From: an uncultured Gammaproteobacteria bacterium
Lineage (GTDB): Bacteria; Pseudomonadota; Gammaproteobacteria; GCA-002705445; GCA-002716945
Length of the DNA stretch: 64,000 bases
Assembly: GCA_902632305.1 (NCBI GenBank)
Contig: CACPCG010000002.1
Location: forward strand, 62,001-126,000
Reading direction: 5' to 3'
The translations under genes and the position numbers were made by a program. A model generated the notes under the pieces. That model made no database searches and had not been told where the DNA came from. It was given only the letters and a program-made list of their open reading frames with translations. Shown here one piece after another: positions 8,319 to 18,408 of this stretch. Each line of letters starts with the position of its first letter. Position 1 is the first letter of the stretch.

Positions 8319-8960
8319 ATGAAAGAAAAAGTTATATCTGGACAGGTAATTCCAATTAATCAATCAAATATAGATACAGATGCTATTATTCCGAAACAAT
8401 ATTTGAAATCAATTAATAAGACAGGGTTTGGTAAATTCTTGTTTGATTCACTCCGTTACAAGCAAACTGGAACCCTTGATAATTATAAAGATAGGGAGCC
8501 AAATAAAGATTTTGTATTGAATCAAGATCCTTATGATAAAGGAACAATAATTATTGCTAATGATAATTTTGGCTGCGGATCATCACGAGAGCATGCCGTA
8601 TGGGCGCTTAAAGATTTTGGTATACAATCGATAATTTCTACGTCTTTTGCTGATATATTCAGTAGAAACAGCGTCAAGAACGGTATTTTGTTAATTACCG
8701 TAGATAAAAATGTTCTTGATGACATGTTTTCAAGGATGTCTAAATCAAAAGTATTTATAATAAGTATAGACGTTAACAAACAAAATATTGTTGGTCCTGA
8801 TAATTTAAATGTCGATTTCAATCTTAATGATGCAGACAAAGAGAGGATAATATATGGTTATGATGATATAGCTTTGACTTTGAAAAGAAGAGAGAAAATA
8901 ATTGAATACGAGAATAAAATGAAAAAAAAGAAACCATGGTTATTTGATAATGAAGAATAA
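8319..8960 (+). CDS. leuD: 3-isopropylmalate dehydratase small subunit
   Basis: LeuD supplies the swivelling small domain of isopropylmalate isomerase. Diagnostic motifs are NIDTDAIIPKQYL near residues 16-28, and GSSREHAVWAL. The ATG at 8319 is preferred over an upstream TTG at 8313. It overlaps the start of leuB by 11 bases, giving a tight leuCDB unit. It ends with a lysine-rich C-terminus. Confidence 0.96.
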   Translation: MKEKVISGQVIPINQSNIDTDAIIPKQYLKSINKTGFGKFLFDSLRYKQTGTLDNYKDREPNKDFVLNQDPYDKGTIIIANDNFGCGSSREHAVWALKDFGIQSIISTSFADIFSRNSVKNGILLITVDKNVLDDMFSRMSKSKVFIISIDVNKQNIVGPDNLNVDFNLNDADKERIIYGYDDIALTLKRREKIIEYENKMKKKKPWLFDNEE

Positions 8961-10020
8961 AATATTGTTATTACCTGGAGATGGAGTAGGCCCTGAGATA
9001 ACTACAGAAGCTGTCAAAATATTAGACTACATAATCGGCAAGTCAATTGTTGATGTTAGTTATACTGAGGGAGATATTGGTGGGGTCGCCATAGACAATC
9101 ACAATAATCCATTTCCTGATGAAACTTTGCAAAAAGCGAGAGACTCGTCAAGCATATTACTAGGTGCTGTTGGAACTATAAAACATTCTAATAATCCAAA
9201 TAATATGAAGCCAGAATCAGGTTTGTTGGCATTGAGAAAAAATTTAGACTTATATATAAACTTAAGACCAATATTTATTTTGCCAAGTCTAATCTCATGC
9301 TCTAGCCTAAAGCCTGAGGTTATCAAAGACATTGATATCATAATCGTCCGAGAATTAGTCAGCGATATTTATTTTGGAGAGCCAAGAGGATTTGATAATG
9401 ATAGTCGAAGTGCATTCAATACTATGCGTTACTCAGAAGATGAAGTTGAACGAATTGCTTCATATGCATTTGATTTAAGTGAAACAAGAAAGTCTATAAT
9501 TACATCTGTAGATAAAGCCAATGTTCTCGAGACATCACAGTTATGGAGAAAATGTGTTGATAAAATCGGAAAAAAATTTCCTGATGTTAAAATAGACCAT
9601 ATGTATATAGATAATGCTGCGATGCAATTAATTAATAATCCTAGTCAGTTTGATGTTATTCTAACTGGTAATTTATTTGGGGATATATTATCTGACGAGG
9701 CCTCTATGCTAACAGGATCAATTGGAATGTTGCCTTCGGCTTCATTGTCAAAATCCCAAGGAGTTTACGAACCAATTCATGGGTCGGCACCTGATATCGC
9801 AGGTAAAAATATTGTTAACCCCATTGCCATGATATTGTCTTTAGGTATGATGTTTCGATATTCGTTCAAGAGGGATGATATATCTGATTCTATTGACAAT
9901 GCTGTTAACACTGTTTTAAGTAATGGCTATTTAACAAAAGATTTATCAGATTCGAATGATTTTACCTCTACATCTCAAATGGGAGACTTAATTTTAGAAG
10001 AGTTTAAGAAAAATGTTTAA
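8950..10020 (+). CDS. leuB: 3-isopropylmalate dehydrogenase
   Basis: NAD-dependent oxidative decarboxylation of 3-isopropylmalate to 2-oxoisocaproate. The N-terminus KILLLPGDGVGPEIT, the RELVSDIYFGEPRGF segment, the metal-binding GDILSDEASML and GVYEPIHGSAPDIAG are canonical. The ATG at 8950 is used; a TTG at 8944 is an in-frame alternative. About 356 residues, full length. It overlaps leuD by 11 bases and asd by 8. Confidence 0.97.
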   Translation: MKNKILLLPGDGVGPEITTEAVKILDYIIGKSIVDVSYTEGDIGGVAIDNHNNPFPDETLQKARDSSSILLGAVGTIKHSNNPNNMKPESGLLALRKNLDLYINLRPIFILPSLISCSSLKPEVIKDIDIIIVRELVSDIYFGEPRGFDNDSRSAFNTMRYSEDEVERIASYAFDLSETRKSIITSVDKANVLETSQLWRKCVDKIGKKFPDVKIDHMYIDNAAMQLINNPSQFDVILTGNLFGDILSDEASMLTGSIGMLPSASLSKSQGVYEPIHGSAPDIAGKNIVNPIAMILSLGMMFRYSFKRDDISDSIDNAVNTVLSNGYLTKDLSDSNDFTSTSQMGDLILEEFKKNV

Positions 10021-11038
10021 AGATAAAGATAAATACAATATAGCAATCATAGGTGCTACCGGTATTGTTGGAGAGTCATTACTTGATATTCTATTTACTA
10101 GAAAATTTCCTTTTGATAAAGTAGACGCTCTGGCAAGCGAAAGATCAGCAGGATCTAAAGTTAAGTTTGCAGATGACTTACTCGAAGTCCAAGATATCCG
10201 TAATTATGATTTCTCATCTACAGATTTTGCGTTCTTTTCCGCCGGAAGCTCAGTCTCAAGAGAGTTTGCACCACAAGCAGCGGATGCTGGTGCAGTTGTA
10301 ATTGATAATACCTCAGAGTATAGATATGAAACCGATATTCCATTGATTGTCCCGGAAGTAAACCCAGAAGATATAAAAAAATATACAAATAGAAATATAA
10401 TTGCGAACCCTAATTGCTCTACTATACAGATGTTAGTAGCTTTAAAACCAATACATGATTTATTTCAGATAAAAAGAATAACTGTATCTACTTATCAAGC
10501 AGTTTCTGGTTCCGGAAAAAAAGGTATTAATGAATTACTAGAGCAGACTTATAGTCATATGAATCAACAGAAAATATTAGTGGAAGCATATCCTAAACAG
10601 ATAGCATTTAATGTAATTCCATTTGTTGATAGTTTCAATGATAATGGTTACACCAGAGAGGAAATGAAAATGGTATGGGAAACCCAAAAAATACTCGATA
10701 AAAATATTGAGGTTAATGCTACAGCTGTTAGAGTTCCTGTTCTTATCGGCCATTCTGAATCTGTGACTATAGAGACATTGAATAGTATAGACATCGCTCA
10801 GATAAAATCTAATTATGAAACTTACGAAACAGTTGGGTTAATTGATGACCCTAAAAATGATGAGTATCCGACTGCTGTGATAGATGGTGATGGTACTGAC
10901 AAAGTTTACGTTGGACGAATAAGAAGAGATATTTATAGTGATAAGATTTTGAATATTTGGGTCGTAGCTGATAATGTTAGAAAAGGAGCAGCTCTGAATA
11001 GTATTCAGATAGCTGAGTTAATGATAAAGGATAAATAA
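10013..11038 (+). CDS. asd: Aspartate-semialdehyde dehydrogenase
   Basis: It reduces aspartyl phosphate to the semialdehyde, the branch to Lys/DAP, Thr and Met. The nucleotide-binding GATGIVGESLL, the catalytic cysteine in ANPNCST near residue 132, the glutamine in STYQAVSGSG, and the histidine in IGHSESV are all in place. Length 341. The location after leuB and before a FimV-type gene and truA is the usual gammaproteobacterial arrangement. The DAP gene dapD is in the same window (61871). Confidence 0.97.
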   Translation: MFKDKDKYNIAIIGATGIVGESLLDILFTRKFPFDKVDALASERSAGSKVKFADDLLEVQDIRNYDFSSTDFAFFSAGSSVSREFAPQAADAGAVVIDNTSEYRYETDIPLIVPEVNPEDIKKYTNRNIIANPNCSTIQMLVALKPIHDLFQIKRITVSTYQAVSGSGKKGINELLEQTYSHMNQQKILVEAYPKQIAFNVIPFVDSFNDNGYTREEMKMVWETQKILDKNIEVNATAVRVPVLIGHSESVTIETLNSIDIAQIKSNYETYETVGLIDDPKNDEYPTAVIDGDGTDKVYVGRIRRDIYSDKILNIWVVADNVRKGAALNSIQIAELMIKDK

Positions 11039-11880
11039 TGAAAAAATTCTTCGCAATATTAGTCACCCTATTTATCATTGCAGTTGCGTTAGAAGTCAAT
11101 AATATCATTCCAACCAACATAGTATCTAACCTGTTGTTGGTACACGATTATCTAAAAGCGAACCCTTATATTTTGGCATTTGTCACTAATGTTAGAACGT
11201 TTATATCATCAATAGATATGCATACATTTTTGAATTCAGTTGATGAATTTATTTTAACATCAATCATATTTGTTCAATCATTACCATGGGAAAAGATTAA
11301 CATCTGGTATGTTTTACTTGTGATATTTATTATAGGAGTAATAACTGAAAAATTTAGAGTTCTTAATAATGAAATTAAATTTCTTAATCAAAAAATAACG
11401 AAGATTAAATCATCCTTAATAGAAGATGAACCTAAAAATGATAAGCCAGTCGAAAATAAATCAAATGAAAATTTAGTCATTCTTGCAAATGAGATATCTG
11501 CATCTTTGAAAGAGATAAAAGATGTTGCATCTTTTTTGAGGTCAACACAACTGCGTAGCAAGAAACTCAGGAGAGAGAATCAGGAACGTGTATCCGCTAA
11601 TTCCTCAACTATCTCAATTCAAAATGATAATACTCCAAAAAACAATTCTAAAGATGAAATAATTGAAGAAAAAAATGGTAATCAAAATCTTGATGCAAGT
11701 AATAATAATTTTAGCGACTCTATGGATGAACAGGATATCTCTTCAGTAGATCTTGCTAGAACATATCTTGAAGCTAACGAGAATGAAAAAGCCGAACAAG
11801 CAATAAAACATGCAATAAGCACAGGCACTGAAGAAGAAAAACATGAGGCAAGGCTCCTTTATATGCAACTTAGAAAATGA
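11038..11880 (+). CDS. Reduced FimV-like membrane protein
   Basis: The protein lies exactly where fimV sits between asd and truA. Its last ~50 residues (SSVDLARTYLEANENEKAEQ and the following helix) match the FimV C-terminal TPR-like domain. It has only 280 residues versus several hundred to about 1000 in typical FimV. A helix near 4-22 and a membrane segment near 94-114 are followed by a low-complexity Asn/Lys/Glu linker. No LysM domain is visible. FimV organises cell poles, so this looks like a stripped-down relic or specialised version. Coupled to truA by a 4-base overlap. Confidence 0.65.
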   Translation: MKKFFAILVTLFIIAVALEVNNIIPTNIVSNLLLVHDYLKANPYILAFVTNVRTFISSIDMHTFLNSVDEFILTSIIFVQSLPWEKINIWYVLLVIFIIGVITEKFRVLNNEIKFLNQKITKIKSSLIEDEPKNDKPVENKSNENLVILANEISASLKEIKDVASFLRSTQLRSKKLRRENQERVSANSSTISIQNDNTPKNNSKDEIIEEKNGNQNLDASNNNFSDSMDEQDISSVDLARTYLEANENEKAEQAIKHAISTGTEEEKHEARLLYMQLRK

Positions 11881-12662
11881 GAGTTGCCCTAATCTTAGAA
11901 TATAAAGGGACCAACTATTACGGTTGGCAAAAACAGAAAGTTAACGAAAAAAAAACTATCCAATACTATGTCGATAATGCTATTTCAAAAATTGCTAATC
12001 ATAAAATAGTCACTCACTGTGGCGGTAGAACAGATACAGGCGTTCATGCTTATATGCAAGTTATCCATTTTGATACTAATACGAAAAGAGACATTCATAA
12101 TTGGACACATGGGATAAATAGTTTTCTCCCAAATGATATCAGTGTAAAAAATGTTTACCTTGTCGATGAATCTTTTCATGCTCGTTTTAGTGTCATTGAT
12201 CGTACGTATAGATATATTATTCTCAATAGGAAATATCCTATAACCTCATTCAATGACAATTTTCTTCATATAACAGACGATATTGATATAGAAAAAATAT
12301 CTAAATCTTTTCCATATATTATCGGCAGGCGCGACATGAGTAGTTTCCGAGGAGCAGGGTGTGTCTCGCCTTCACCAATCAAGCATATTAAAACTGTTTC
12401 GATTAAAAGAAAGTCAGATTTTATTATTATCGATATTAAAGCAAATAGCTTTCTTTATCATATGGTTAGAAATTTAGTTGGTTTCTTTTTAGATGTAGGC
12501 AAAGGAAAGGTGAATCTACAACATATAAAAAAACTCATAGATGACGGAGATAGAAGAAAATTAGGCATTAGTGTAGATGCAAGAGGTCTATATTTACTTA
12601 AAATTAATTATCCTTCGAAGTATAAAATTAAATTAGATGAGTCATTCAAAATTTCAATCTAA
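11877..12662 (+). CDS. truA: tRNA pseudouridine(38-40) synthase
   Basis: TruA isomerises uridines 38-40 in the anticodon arm. The start VALILEYKGTNYYGWQKQ and the catalytic GRTDTGVHAYMQVIHF (Asp near residue 53) are clear. RGAGC and FLYHMVRNLVGFFLDVGKGK follow. Length 261. The ATG overlaps the stop of the FimV-like gene by four bases. A 36-base gap separates it from trpF. Confidence 0.96.
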   Translation: MRVALILEYKGTNYYGWQKQKVNEKKTIQYYVDNAISKIANHKIVTHCGGRTDTGVHAYMQVIHFDTNTKRDIHNWTHGINSFLPNDISVKNVYLVDESFHARFSVIDRTYRYIILNRKYPITSFNDNFLHITDDIDIEKISKSFPYIIGRRDMSSFRGAGCVSPSPIKHIKTVSIKRKSDFIIIDIKANSFLYHMVRNLVGFFLDVGKGKVNLQHIKKLIDDGDRRKLGISVDARGLYLLKINYPSKYKIKLDESFKISI

Positions 12663-12698
12663 ATATTCAATAACATTATTACGTGTTAAAATAATTAT

Positions 12699-13346
12699 AT
12701 GAAAAGGACTCTTATAAAAATCTGCGGTATGACTAATGCTAAAGATATTACATTCGCAGACACTCTTGATATTGATTTCATTGGCTTGATATTTACACCT
12801 CAAAGCCCAAGATGTATCGATGTTGAAATTTTAAGCACTATATCTGATGTTAAAACAAGTAAAAAAATTGTTGGTGTTTTTTTAGATCAACCAAGAGAGT
12901 TTATTCAGAATATTATTAAAGAGATAAATTTAGATTATATTCAATTCCATGGATCAGAGGATTATTCATTCTGTAAATCATTTAACCTTCCTTTTTTCAA
13001 GACGTTGCATGTAAGGTCAGACACTATTTCGATGTGGACTGAATCTCACCAAAAATCAAATATAATTGTGCTGGATAATCAAATTGGAGAAAATAAGGGT
13101 GGTACCGGAAAGATATTCGATTGGAACATACTTAAAAATGATGAAATATTGTTAGGTAATCTTCAGCAAAAGAAATATTTGATTGCAGGCGGTTTAAGTC
13201 TTGATAATATTGATAGTTTATTGTTAACATACAATCCCTTAGGTGTTGACGTAAGTAGTAGTTTAGAGCAAAGTATTGGACATAAAAACTACGATTTAAT
13301 GAGAAATTTCGTTGATCATGTGCGTAATTATGATGAGGGCTCGTAA
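12699..13346 (+). CDS. trpF: Phosphoribosylanthranilate isomerase
   Basis: Amadori rearrangement in tryptophan synthesis. KICGMTNAKD carries the catalytic Cys near residue 10. GLIFTPQSPR, VGVFLDQP, IQFHGSED, and the C-terminal AGGLSLDNI and GVDVSSSLE phosphate-binding motifs follow. 215 residues, monofunctional. trpF-accD linkage is ancestral in this group; here trpB and trpA lie between them. Confidence 0.95.
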   Translation: MKRTLIKICGMTNAKDITFADTLDIDFIGLIFTPQSPRCIDVEILSTISDVKTSKKIVGVFLDQPREFIQNIIKEINLDYIQFHGSEDYSFCKSFNLPFFKTLHVRSDTISMWTESHQKSNIIVLDNQIGENKGGTGKIFDWNILKNDEILLGNLQQKKYLIAGGLSLDNIDSLLLTYNPLGVDVSSSLEQSIGHKNYDLMRNFVDHVRNYDEGS

Positions 13347-13350
13347 GTAA

Positions 13351-14550
13351 TTGAAGAAGAAATTTAATAATTTACCTGATATTAATGGTCATTTTGACCA
13401 GTATGGGGGTATGTTTGTCTCTGAGACACTTATATATCCACTAAAAGAACTGCTAAAAGCTTACAAGAAGATTGCGAAGTCCTCAAATTTCAAAGAATTA
13501 CTAGACAGTGAGTTATCATCATATGTTGGAAGACCAACACCTATCTACTATGCAGAGAGAATTAGTAAAGAATTAGGGAAGTCTCATATTTATCTTAAAA
13601 GAGAAGATTTGAATCATACAGGTGCTCATAAAATCAATAATGCTATGGGACAAGTACTTTTAGCAAAACAAATGGGTAAGACTCGAATAATTGCAGAAAC
13701 AGGTGCTGGGCAACATGGCGTGGCAACTGCTACTGCGTGTGCAAAGTATAATTTACAATGTATTGTGTATATGGGAGAGGAGGACATACAAAGACAGAAA
13801 ATCAATGTTTACAGGATGAAGTTGCTTGGGGCAGAGGTTGTTCCTGTTTCATCAGGATCAAAAACACTAAAAGATGCACTCAATGAAGCATTGAGAGATT
13901 GGGTTTCAAATGTTGATAATACTCATTACGTAATAGGTTCTGTTGCAGGACCACATCCTTACCCAATGATAGTGAGAGATTTTCAATCTGTAATAGGTTA
14001 TGAATCAAAAAAACAAATGAAGACTTTATATAATAAAGAAGCTGACATACTTGTTGCATGTGTAGGTGGAGGTTCGAACGCTATTGGACTATTCCATCCA
14101 TATTTAAATGATAAAGTTAAAATTTTTGGTGTTGAGGCTGGTGGTTATGGATTATCGACAGGAATGCATGCCGCTCCATTGAATAAAGGTAAGCCCGGAG
14201 TACTCCATGGTAATAGAACTTATATAATGGAGGATAAAGATGGACAAATACAAACTACTCACTCAATATCTGCAGGATTAGACTATCCGGGTGTTGGACC
14301 AGAACACTCATGGCTGAAAGATAATAAAAGGGTTAAATATGTATCCGTTACTGATAAAGAAGCGCTTAAAGCATTTTATTATTTAACAGAAAAGGAGGGA
14401 ATTATTCCAGCATTAGAAACTGCCCATGCGCTAGCTTATGCTTTCAAAATAGCAAAAAAAGAAAAGAACAAAAACATCCTGATAAATCTCTCAGGAAGAG
14501 GAGATAAAGATATAGATACTATTGCAAAAATGAGCCGGATGGATTTGTGA
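13351..14550 (+). CDS. trpB: Tryptophan synthase beta chain
   Basis: PLP enzyme joining indole and serine. The PLP lysine is in [10 protein letters not shown] near residue 93, and the glycine-rich phosphate loop is VGGGSNAIG. Both match active TrpB, as does [13 protein letters not shown] near the N-terminus. The start is a TTG at 13351, only four bases after trpF; no in-frame ATG occurs until well inside the conserved domain. 399 residues. It overlaps trpA by four bases. Confidence 0.97.
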   Translation: MKKKFNNLPDINGHFDQYGGMFVSETLIYPLKELLKAYKKIAKSSNFKELLDSELSSYVGRPTPIYYAERISKELGKSHIYLKREDLNHTGAHKINNAMGQVLLAKQMGKTRIIAETGAGQHGVATATACAKYNLQCIVYMGEEDIQRQKINVYRMKLLGAEVVPVSSGSKTLKDALNEALRDWVSNVDNTHYVIGSVAGPHPYPMIVRDFQSVIGYESKKQMKTLYNKEADILVACVGGGSNAIGLFHPYLNDKVKIFGVEAGGYGLSTGMHAAPLNKGKPGVLHGNRTYIMEDKDGQIQTTHSISAGLDYPGVGPEHSWLKDNKRVKYVSVTDKEALKAFYYLTEKEGIIPALETAHALAYAFKIAKKEKNKNILINLSGRGDKDIDTIAKMSRMDL

Positions 14551-15350
14551 ATAGAATCGACAATGTATTTGTCAAAAAAGAAAGGAAATTATTTATCGCA
14601 TATTTAGTATGTGGAGACCCTGATTTAAATACAACTTTCAAGCTCATGAATAATTTGGTGAAATCAGGAGTAGATATTATTGAATTAGGAATGCCATTCA
14701 CAGACCCAATAGCAGATGGCCCTATAATTCAGAAATCCGTAGAAAGAGCGCTTAGAAAAAAAACAAGCATAATAAATGTACTAGACTTAGTAAAAAAATT
14801 TAGGAAGAGTAATAAAAAAACACCTGTAGTACTTATGGGTTATTTAAACCCAATTGAGAATCTTGGTTATGAGAAATTTGCCACGCTATCAGAGAAATCT
14901 CAAGTCGATGGAGTACTTATAGTCGATTCACCACCTGAGGAATCTGAGTGCCTCGAATATGCACTTAGCGAGAAGAATATTCATAGTATATATCTTGCAT
15001 CTCCGACAACGGATAAAAAACGTCTCAAAGAAATATCACGAAAATCATCAGGATATTTGTATTATGTGTCACTCAAAGGTATAACAGGATCAAAAATTAA
15101 TAGAGTCGATGATATATCCAAAAAGATAAAATCTATAAGAAACATGAGTAACAAAAATTTACCTATTGCTGTTGGTTTTGGTATCAAAGATTCTGTGACC
15201 GCGAGGAAAATTTCAAGAATAGCAGATGGTATTATTATAGGTAGTTCTATAGTGGAATTAATAGAAGAAAATCTTCATAATAGAGACAAGATGATTTCAA
15301 AAATCAAAAAATTTGCAGCTAATATAAGTAATGCCTTGGTTAGAAAATGA
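14547..15350 (+). CDS. trpA: Tryptophan synthase alpha chain
   Basis: It cleaves indole-3-glycerol phosphate to indole, which is channelled to TrpB. The catalytic glutamate is in [11 protein letters not shown] and the catalytic aspartate in [26 protein letters not shown] and [10 protein letters not shown] form the phosphate site. The start is GTG at 14547, overlapping the trpB stop. It in turn overlaps accD by four bases. 267 residues, usual length. Confidence 0.96.
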   Translation: MNRIDNVFVKKERKLFIAYLVCGDPDLNTTFKLMNNLVKSGVDIIELGMPFTDPIADGPIIQKSVERALRKKTSIINVLDLVKKFRKSNKKTPVVLMGYLNPIENLGYEKFATLSEKSQVDGVLIVDSPPEESECLEYALSEKNIHSIYLASPTTDKKRLKEISRKSSGYLYYVSLKGITGSKINRVDDISKKIKSIRNMSNKNLPIAVGFGIKDSVTARKISRIADGIIIGSSIVELIEENLHNRDKMISKIKKFAANISNALVRK

Positions 15351-16219
15351 GTTGGCTTGATAAAATATTACCAAAGAGAATTCGTGCAAATAAGGATAGA
15401 AAGGCATCAGTTCCAGAAGGGCTCTGGCATAAGTGTGCTAGTTGTGAAACCGTCATATATAGAGCTGAATTTGAAAAAAACTTAAATGTATGCCCTAAGT
15501 GTAATCATCACGGTAGAATTTCTGCAAGAAAAAGAGCTGACATAATAATCGATAATGAATCAAAGAATGAAATTCTAGTTGATGTTAAGCCAGTTGATAT
15601 GCTTAATTTCAAAGATAAAGAAAAATATAAAGACAAATTATCCGCAACACAAAAAAAGACGGGTGAAACCGACGCGCTCGTAGTTTATCAAGGTAAAATA
15701 AAATCAGTTCCAGTGATAGCATGTTTTTTTGAATATTCTTTTTTTGGAGGATCAATGGGATCTGTGGTTGGCGAGAAATTTTCTAAAGCTATCCAAAAAG
15801 CGATTGATAATAATTCCGCATTAATATGTTTTTCTGCAAGTGGAGGTGCTCGTATGCAAGAATCTTTATTTTCTCTTTTTCAAATGGCAAAAACCAGCTC
15901 AGCTTTAAATAAGTTATCAGAAAAAAAGATACCATACATATCTATTCTTACGGATCCAACAATGGGAGGTGTATCGGCAAGTTTAGCCATGCTTGGTGAT
16001 ATTAATATTGCTGAACCTAATGCATTAATTGGATTTGCTGGGCCAAGAGTAATAGAACAGACGGTAGGCGAAAAACTCCCAGAAGGTTTCCAACGCAGCG
16101 AGTTCCTTCAAGATCACGGCGCTATAGATTTTATTTTAAACAGAAGTCAACAAAAAGAAAAAATTGCCGAAATCATATTATCTTTAATGAGCAACATAAA
16201 AAATGAACAGAAGATATGA
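15347..16219 (+). CDS. accD: Acetyl-CoA carboxylase carboxyltransferase beta subunit
   Basis: It transfers CO2 from carboxybiotin to acetyl-CoA, the first step of fatty-acid synthesis, together with AccA. The N-terminal zinc finger has cysteines in CASCETVIY and CPKC. The crotonase-like core includes [39 protein letters not shown] and [11 protein letters not shown]. 290 residues. It overlaps folC by 17 bases, the old accD-folC pair. Confidence 0.97.
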   Translation: MSWLDKILPKRIRANKDRKASVPEGLWHKCASCETVIYRAEFEKNLNVCPKCNHHGRISARKRADIIIDNESKNEILVDVKPVDMLNFKDKEKYKDKLSATQKKTGETDALVVYQGKIKSVPVIACFFEYSFFGGSMGSVVGEKFSKAIQKAIDNNSALICFSASGGARMQESLFSLFQMAKTSSALNKLSEKKIPYISILTDPTMGGVSASLAMLGDINIAEPNALIGFAGPRVIEQTVGEKLPEGFQRSEFLQDHGAIDFILNRSQQKEKIAEIILSLMSNIKNEQKI

Positions 16220-17492
16220 CTTGCTCTCTGATTGGTTAGATTGGCAACAAAAACTCCATCCTAAAAATATAGATTTTAAAATTGAACGAATAAAATCTGT
16301 ATATAAAAGGCTTAATGTAAAAAAAGTTGCTGATAAAATAATTATAGTTGCAGGGACAAACGGTAAAGGGTCAACGGTAGCAATCTTAGAAAGTATCCTT
16401 CACAGTTCTGGGAAGAAAGTAGGGTCATTCACTTCACCTCACATATTAGATTATAATGAGAGAATTAAAATATCTAAGTTAAATGTTAGCGATACTGAAC
16501 TTGTTGAGGCATTTGAGATTATTGATAACTTAAGAGGCGAGACAACACTTACATATTTTGAATTTGCTACTCTCGCAGCCTTTCTTATATTTAGCAAAAA
16601 AAAATTAGACTATGTCATATTAGAAGTAGGATTAGGTGGTAGATTAGACGCAACTAATATAATAGATTCAGACTTATCGATTATAACGTCTATTGGAATA
16701 GACCATACTGAATTTCTTGGCTCAAGTATAGAGAGTATAGCTAATGAGAAGGCGGGAGTAATGAGGCCCTTTCACTATTCAATATATGCAGATTCGCATC
16801 CTCCATCAGCAATAACAACCTATGCTAAAAAAAATAAAGTGAATTTATTAACCAGAGACAGCGATTTCTCCTATTTTATATATGATAATCATTGGGTTTG
16901 GAAGAGCAAGAAAGGTCTAGAGTTAAAATTACCTCTTCTTCCTCTGATAGGTGATTTTCAGTACAATCATGCTGCGGCAGCTTTACAAGGATTGGAGTTA
17001 CTTGATGATTCTTTATTGATGTCTTATGAAGAATTATGTAAGGGAATAAATGATGTAACTCTTTTGGGGAGATTCCAGATATGGTCAAAAACTCCAGAAA
17101 TAATTTTGGATGTAGCGCATAATGAAGACTCTGCAAAAAAATTATTTATTAATATTGAAAAAAGAAAAAAACGTAGAACCTTTGCAGTAATAGGATTACT
17201 GAAAGATAAAGATGTTTATAGTCTGATAAGACCCCTTACTCCAATTGTTGAAAATTGGTTTATTGGTACAATTGCCAGCGAAAGAGGAATGAATTCCTCT
17301 GAAATAAAAGAGAGGATGAGAGGTCTCGTAGATAGCAAATTGATTAATTGTTATCACTCTATGCAAGAATCTTTTGAAAATGCTATTAATTTTCTTCGAC
17401 CTGGAGATAGACTGGTAATTTATGGGTCATTTTACACAGTATCTGAATTTCTTGATTTTTCATTGAACTCTCAGCTTAGGGGAATGAAATGA
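16203..17492 (+). CDS. folC: Folylpolyglutamate / dihydrofolate synthase
   Basis: It adds glutamates to folate, and in most bacteria also glycinates dihydropteroate. The Mur-ligase P-loop [14 protein letters not shown] is near residue 50. [13 protein letters not shown], the [13 protein letters not shown] segment, [11 protein letters not shown] and the C-terminal DVAHNEDSA are conserved. 429 residues. It is followed, with a four-base overlap, by a SPOR-domain gene as in the folC-dedD order. Confidence 0.95.
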   Translation: MNRRYDLLSDWLDWQQKLHPKNIDFKIERIKSVYKRLNVKKVADKIIIVAGTNGKGSTVAILESILHSSGKKVGSFTSPHILDYNERIKISKLNVSDTELVEAFEIIDNLRGETTLTYFEFATLAAFLIFSKKKLDYVILEVGLGGRLDATNIIDSDLSIITSIGIDHTEFLGSSIESIANEKAGVMRPFHYSIYADSHPPSAITTYAKKNKVNLLTRDSDFSYFIYDNHWVWKSKKGLELKLPLLPLIGDFQYNHAAAALQGLELLDDSLLMSYEELCKGINDVTLLGRFQIWSKTPEIILDVAHNEDSAKKLFINIEKRKKRRTFAVIGLLKDKDVYSLIRPLTPIVENWFIGTIASERGMNSSEIKERMRGLVDSKLINCYHSMQESFENAINFLRPGDRLVIYGSFYTVSEFLDFSLNSQLRGMK

Positions 17493-17914
17493 CAAATAAC
17501 TATATTACTATAGTTATAGTTTTTCTTTTCATACCATTATTTCTTTTTGGTGAATCCGTTATAACATATGTTTCAGATAGGGGTAAGATAACTTACTCCT
17601 TGGAAATCCCAAAGAATAGAGGTTATAGTGGCGTGGATGATACGTTTCTTCCATCTGAAGCTTCACTTGTCAAAGAAAAAAGAATAATTAAAAGATCTTG
17701 GATTTTAGTAATAGAATCTCAAAATAATAAAGATATACAGAAACTTCTAGATACAGTAGGAGTAAAAAACTTAATTTCGATAAAATCTGACAATGAAAAA
17801 TCAAATCTAAATGCTATAGGACCATTTCTTGACAAAGACATTGCGCTCAAACTGAGGGATAAGATAATTAATTTAAAAAATATAAACATCAGCTTGAAGG
17901 AGATAACTGAGTAA
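17489..17914 (+). CDS. Short SPOR-domain (DedD-like) protein
   Basis: 141 residues at the dedD position between folC and cvpA. An N-terminal hydrophobic segment (residues ~5-21) is followed by a short linker. A C-terminal domain of about 70 residues resembles SPOR: SWILVIESQ opens it and AIGPFLDKDIALKLRDKI matches the typical GPF..A pattern. SPOR domains bind denuded septal peptidoglycan, and DedD aids cell division. The linker is far shorter than in E. coli DedD. Assignment rests on position plus weak similarity. Confidence 0.6.
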   Translation: MTNNYITIVIVFLFIPLFLFGESVITYVSDRGKITYSLEIPKNRGYSGVDDTFLPSEASLVKEKRIIKRSWILVIESQNNKDIQKLLDTVGVKNLISIKSDNEKSNLNAIGPFLDKDIALKLRDKIINLKNINISLKEITE

Positions 17915-18405
17915 TGTCTTATATTGATATTGTGATTTCTGGTTTCTTAATTTTTTGGGGTTTGTATGGATTTTTCAGAGGTTTAGTGTCAGAACTTGTC
18001 TCATTAGTATGCTGGGCGTCTGCAATTTATGTTGCCGCGAACTTCTTGCGTATCCCTACTGAATTTGTAAACGAGTATATTCAATCTAAACAATTATCTA
18101 TGATACTTGCCTTCGTTTTAATATTTATATCAACCTTCATTCTCTCATCAACTGCAGGATTTATACTTTCAAGATTTATCGGTTTGTTAGGTTTAGGTTT
18201 TTTTAATAGGATAGTGGGATTATTATTCGGTTTTTTGAAAGGTACTGTATTTATAGTGATTATAATTTATATTCTTGACCTCACCGAATTTAGAGATAAC
18301 ATAATTTATCAAGAATCTAAGTACATATCTTTTTTTGATGCTATAATAAAAAAATATTTGACTAAATCTAATTCATTTTTAGACGATATGGGGCTGACGA
18401 TATAA
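17914..18405 (+). CDS. cvpA: CvpA family membrane protein
   Basis: 163 residues with four hydrophobic helices: DIVISGFLIFWGLYGFFRG at the start, then segments near 28-47, 61-85 and 95-120. The start and GLVSELV are typical of CvpA. The protein is needed for colicin V secretion in E. coli and affects envelope homeostasis. The cvpA-purF linkage is conserved. The ATG overlaps the preceding TAA by one base. Confidence 0.9.
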   Translation: MSYIDIVISGFLIFWGLYGFFRGLVSELVSLVCWASAIYVAANFLRIPTEFVNEYIQSKQLSMILAFVLIFISTFILSSTAGFILSRFIGLLGLGFFNRIVGLLFGFLKGTVFIVIIIYILDLTEFRDNIIYQESKYISFFDAIIKKYLTKSNSFLDDMGLTI

Positions 18406-18408
18406 AAT

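Noticed and set aside
8073-8363. Antisense open frames inside leuC, leuD, gyrA, aroA, secD and ligA
   Set aside because: They lie opposite strongly conserved coding sequence, lack ribosome binding sites and recognisable domains, and are explained as shadows of real genes.
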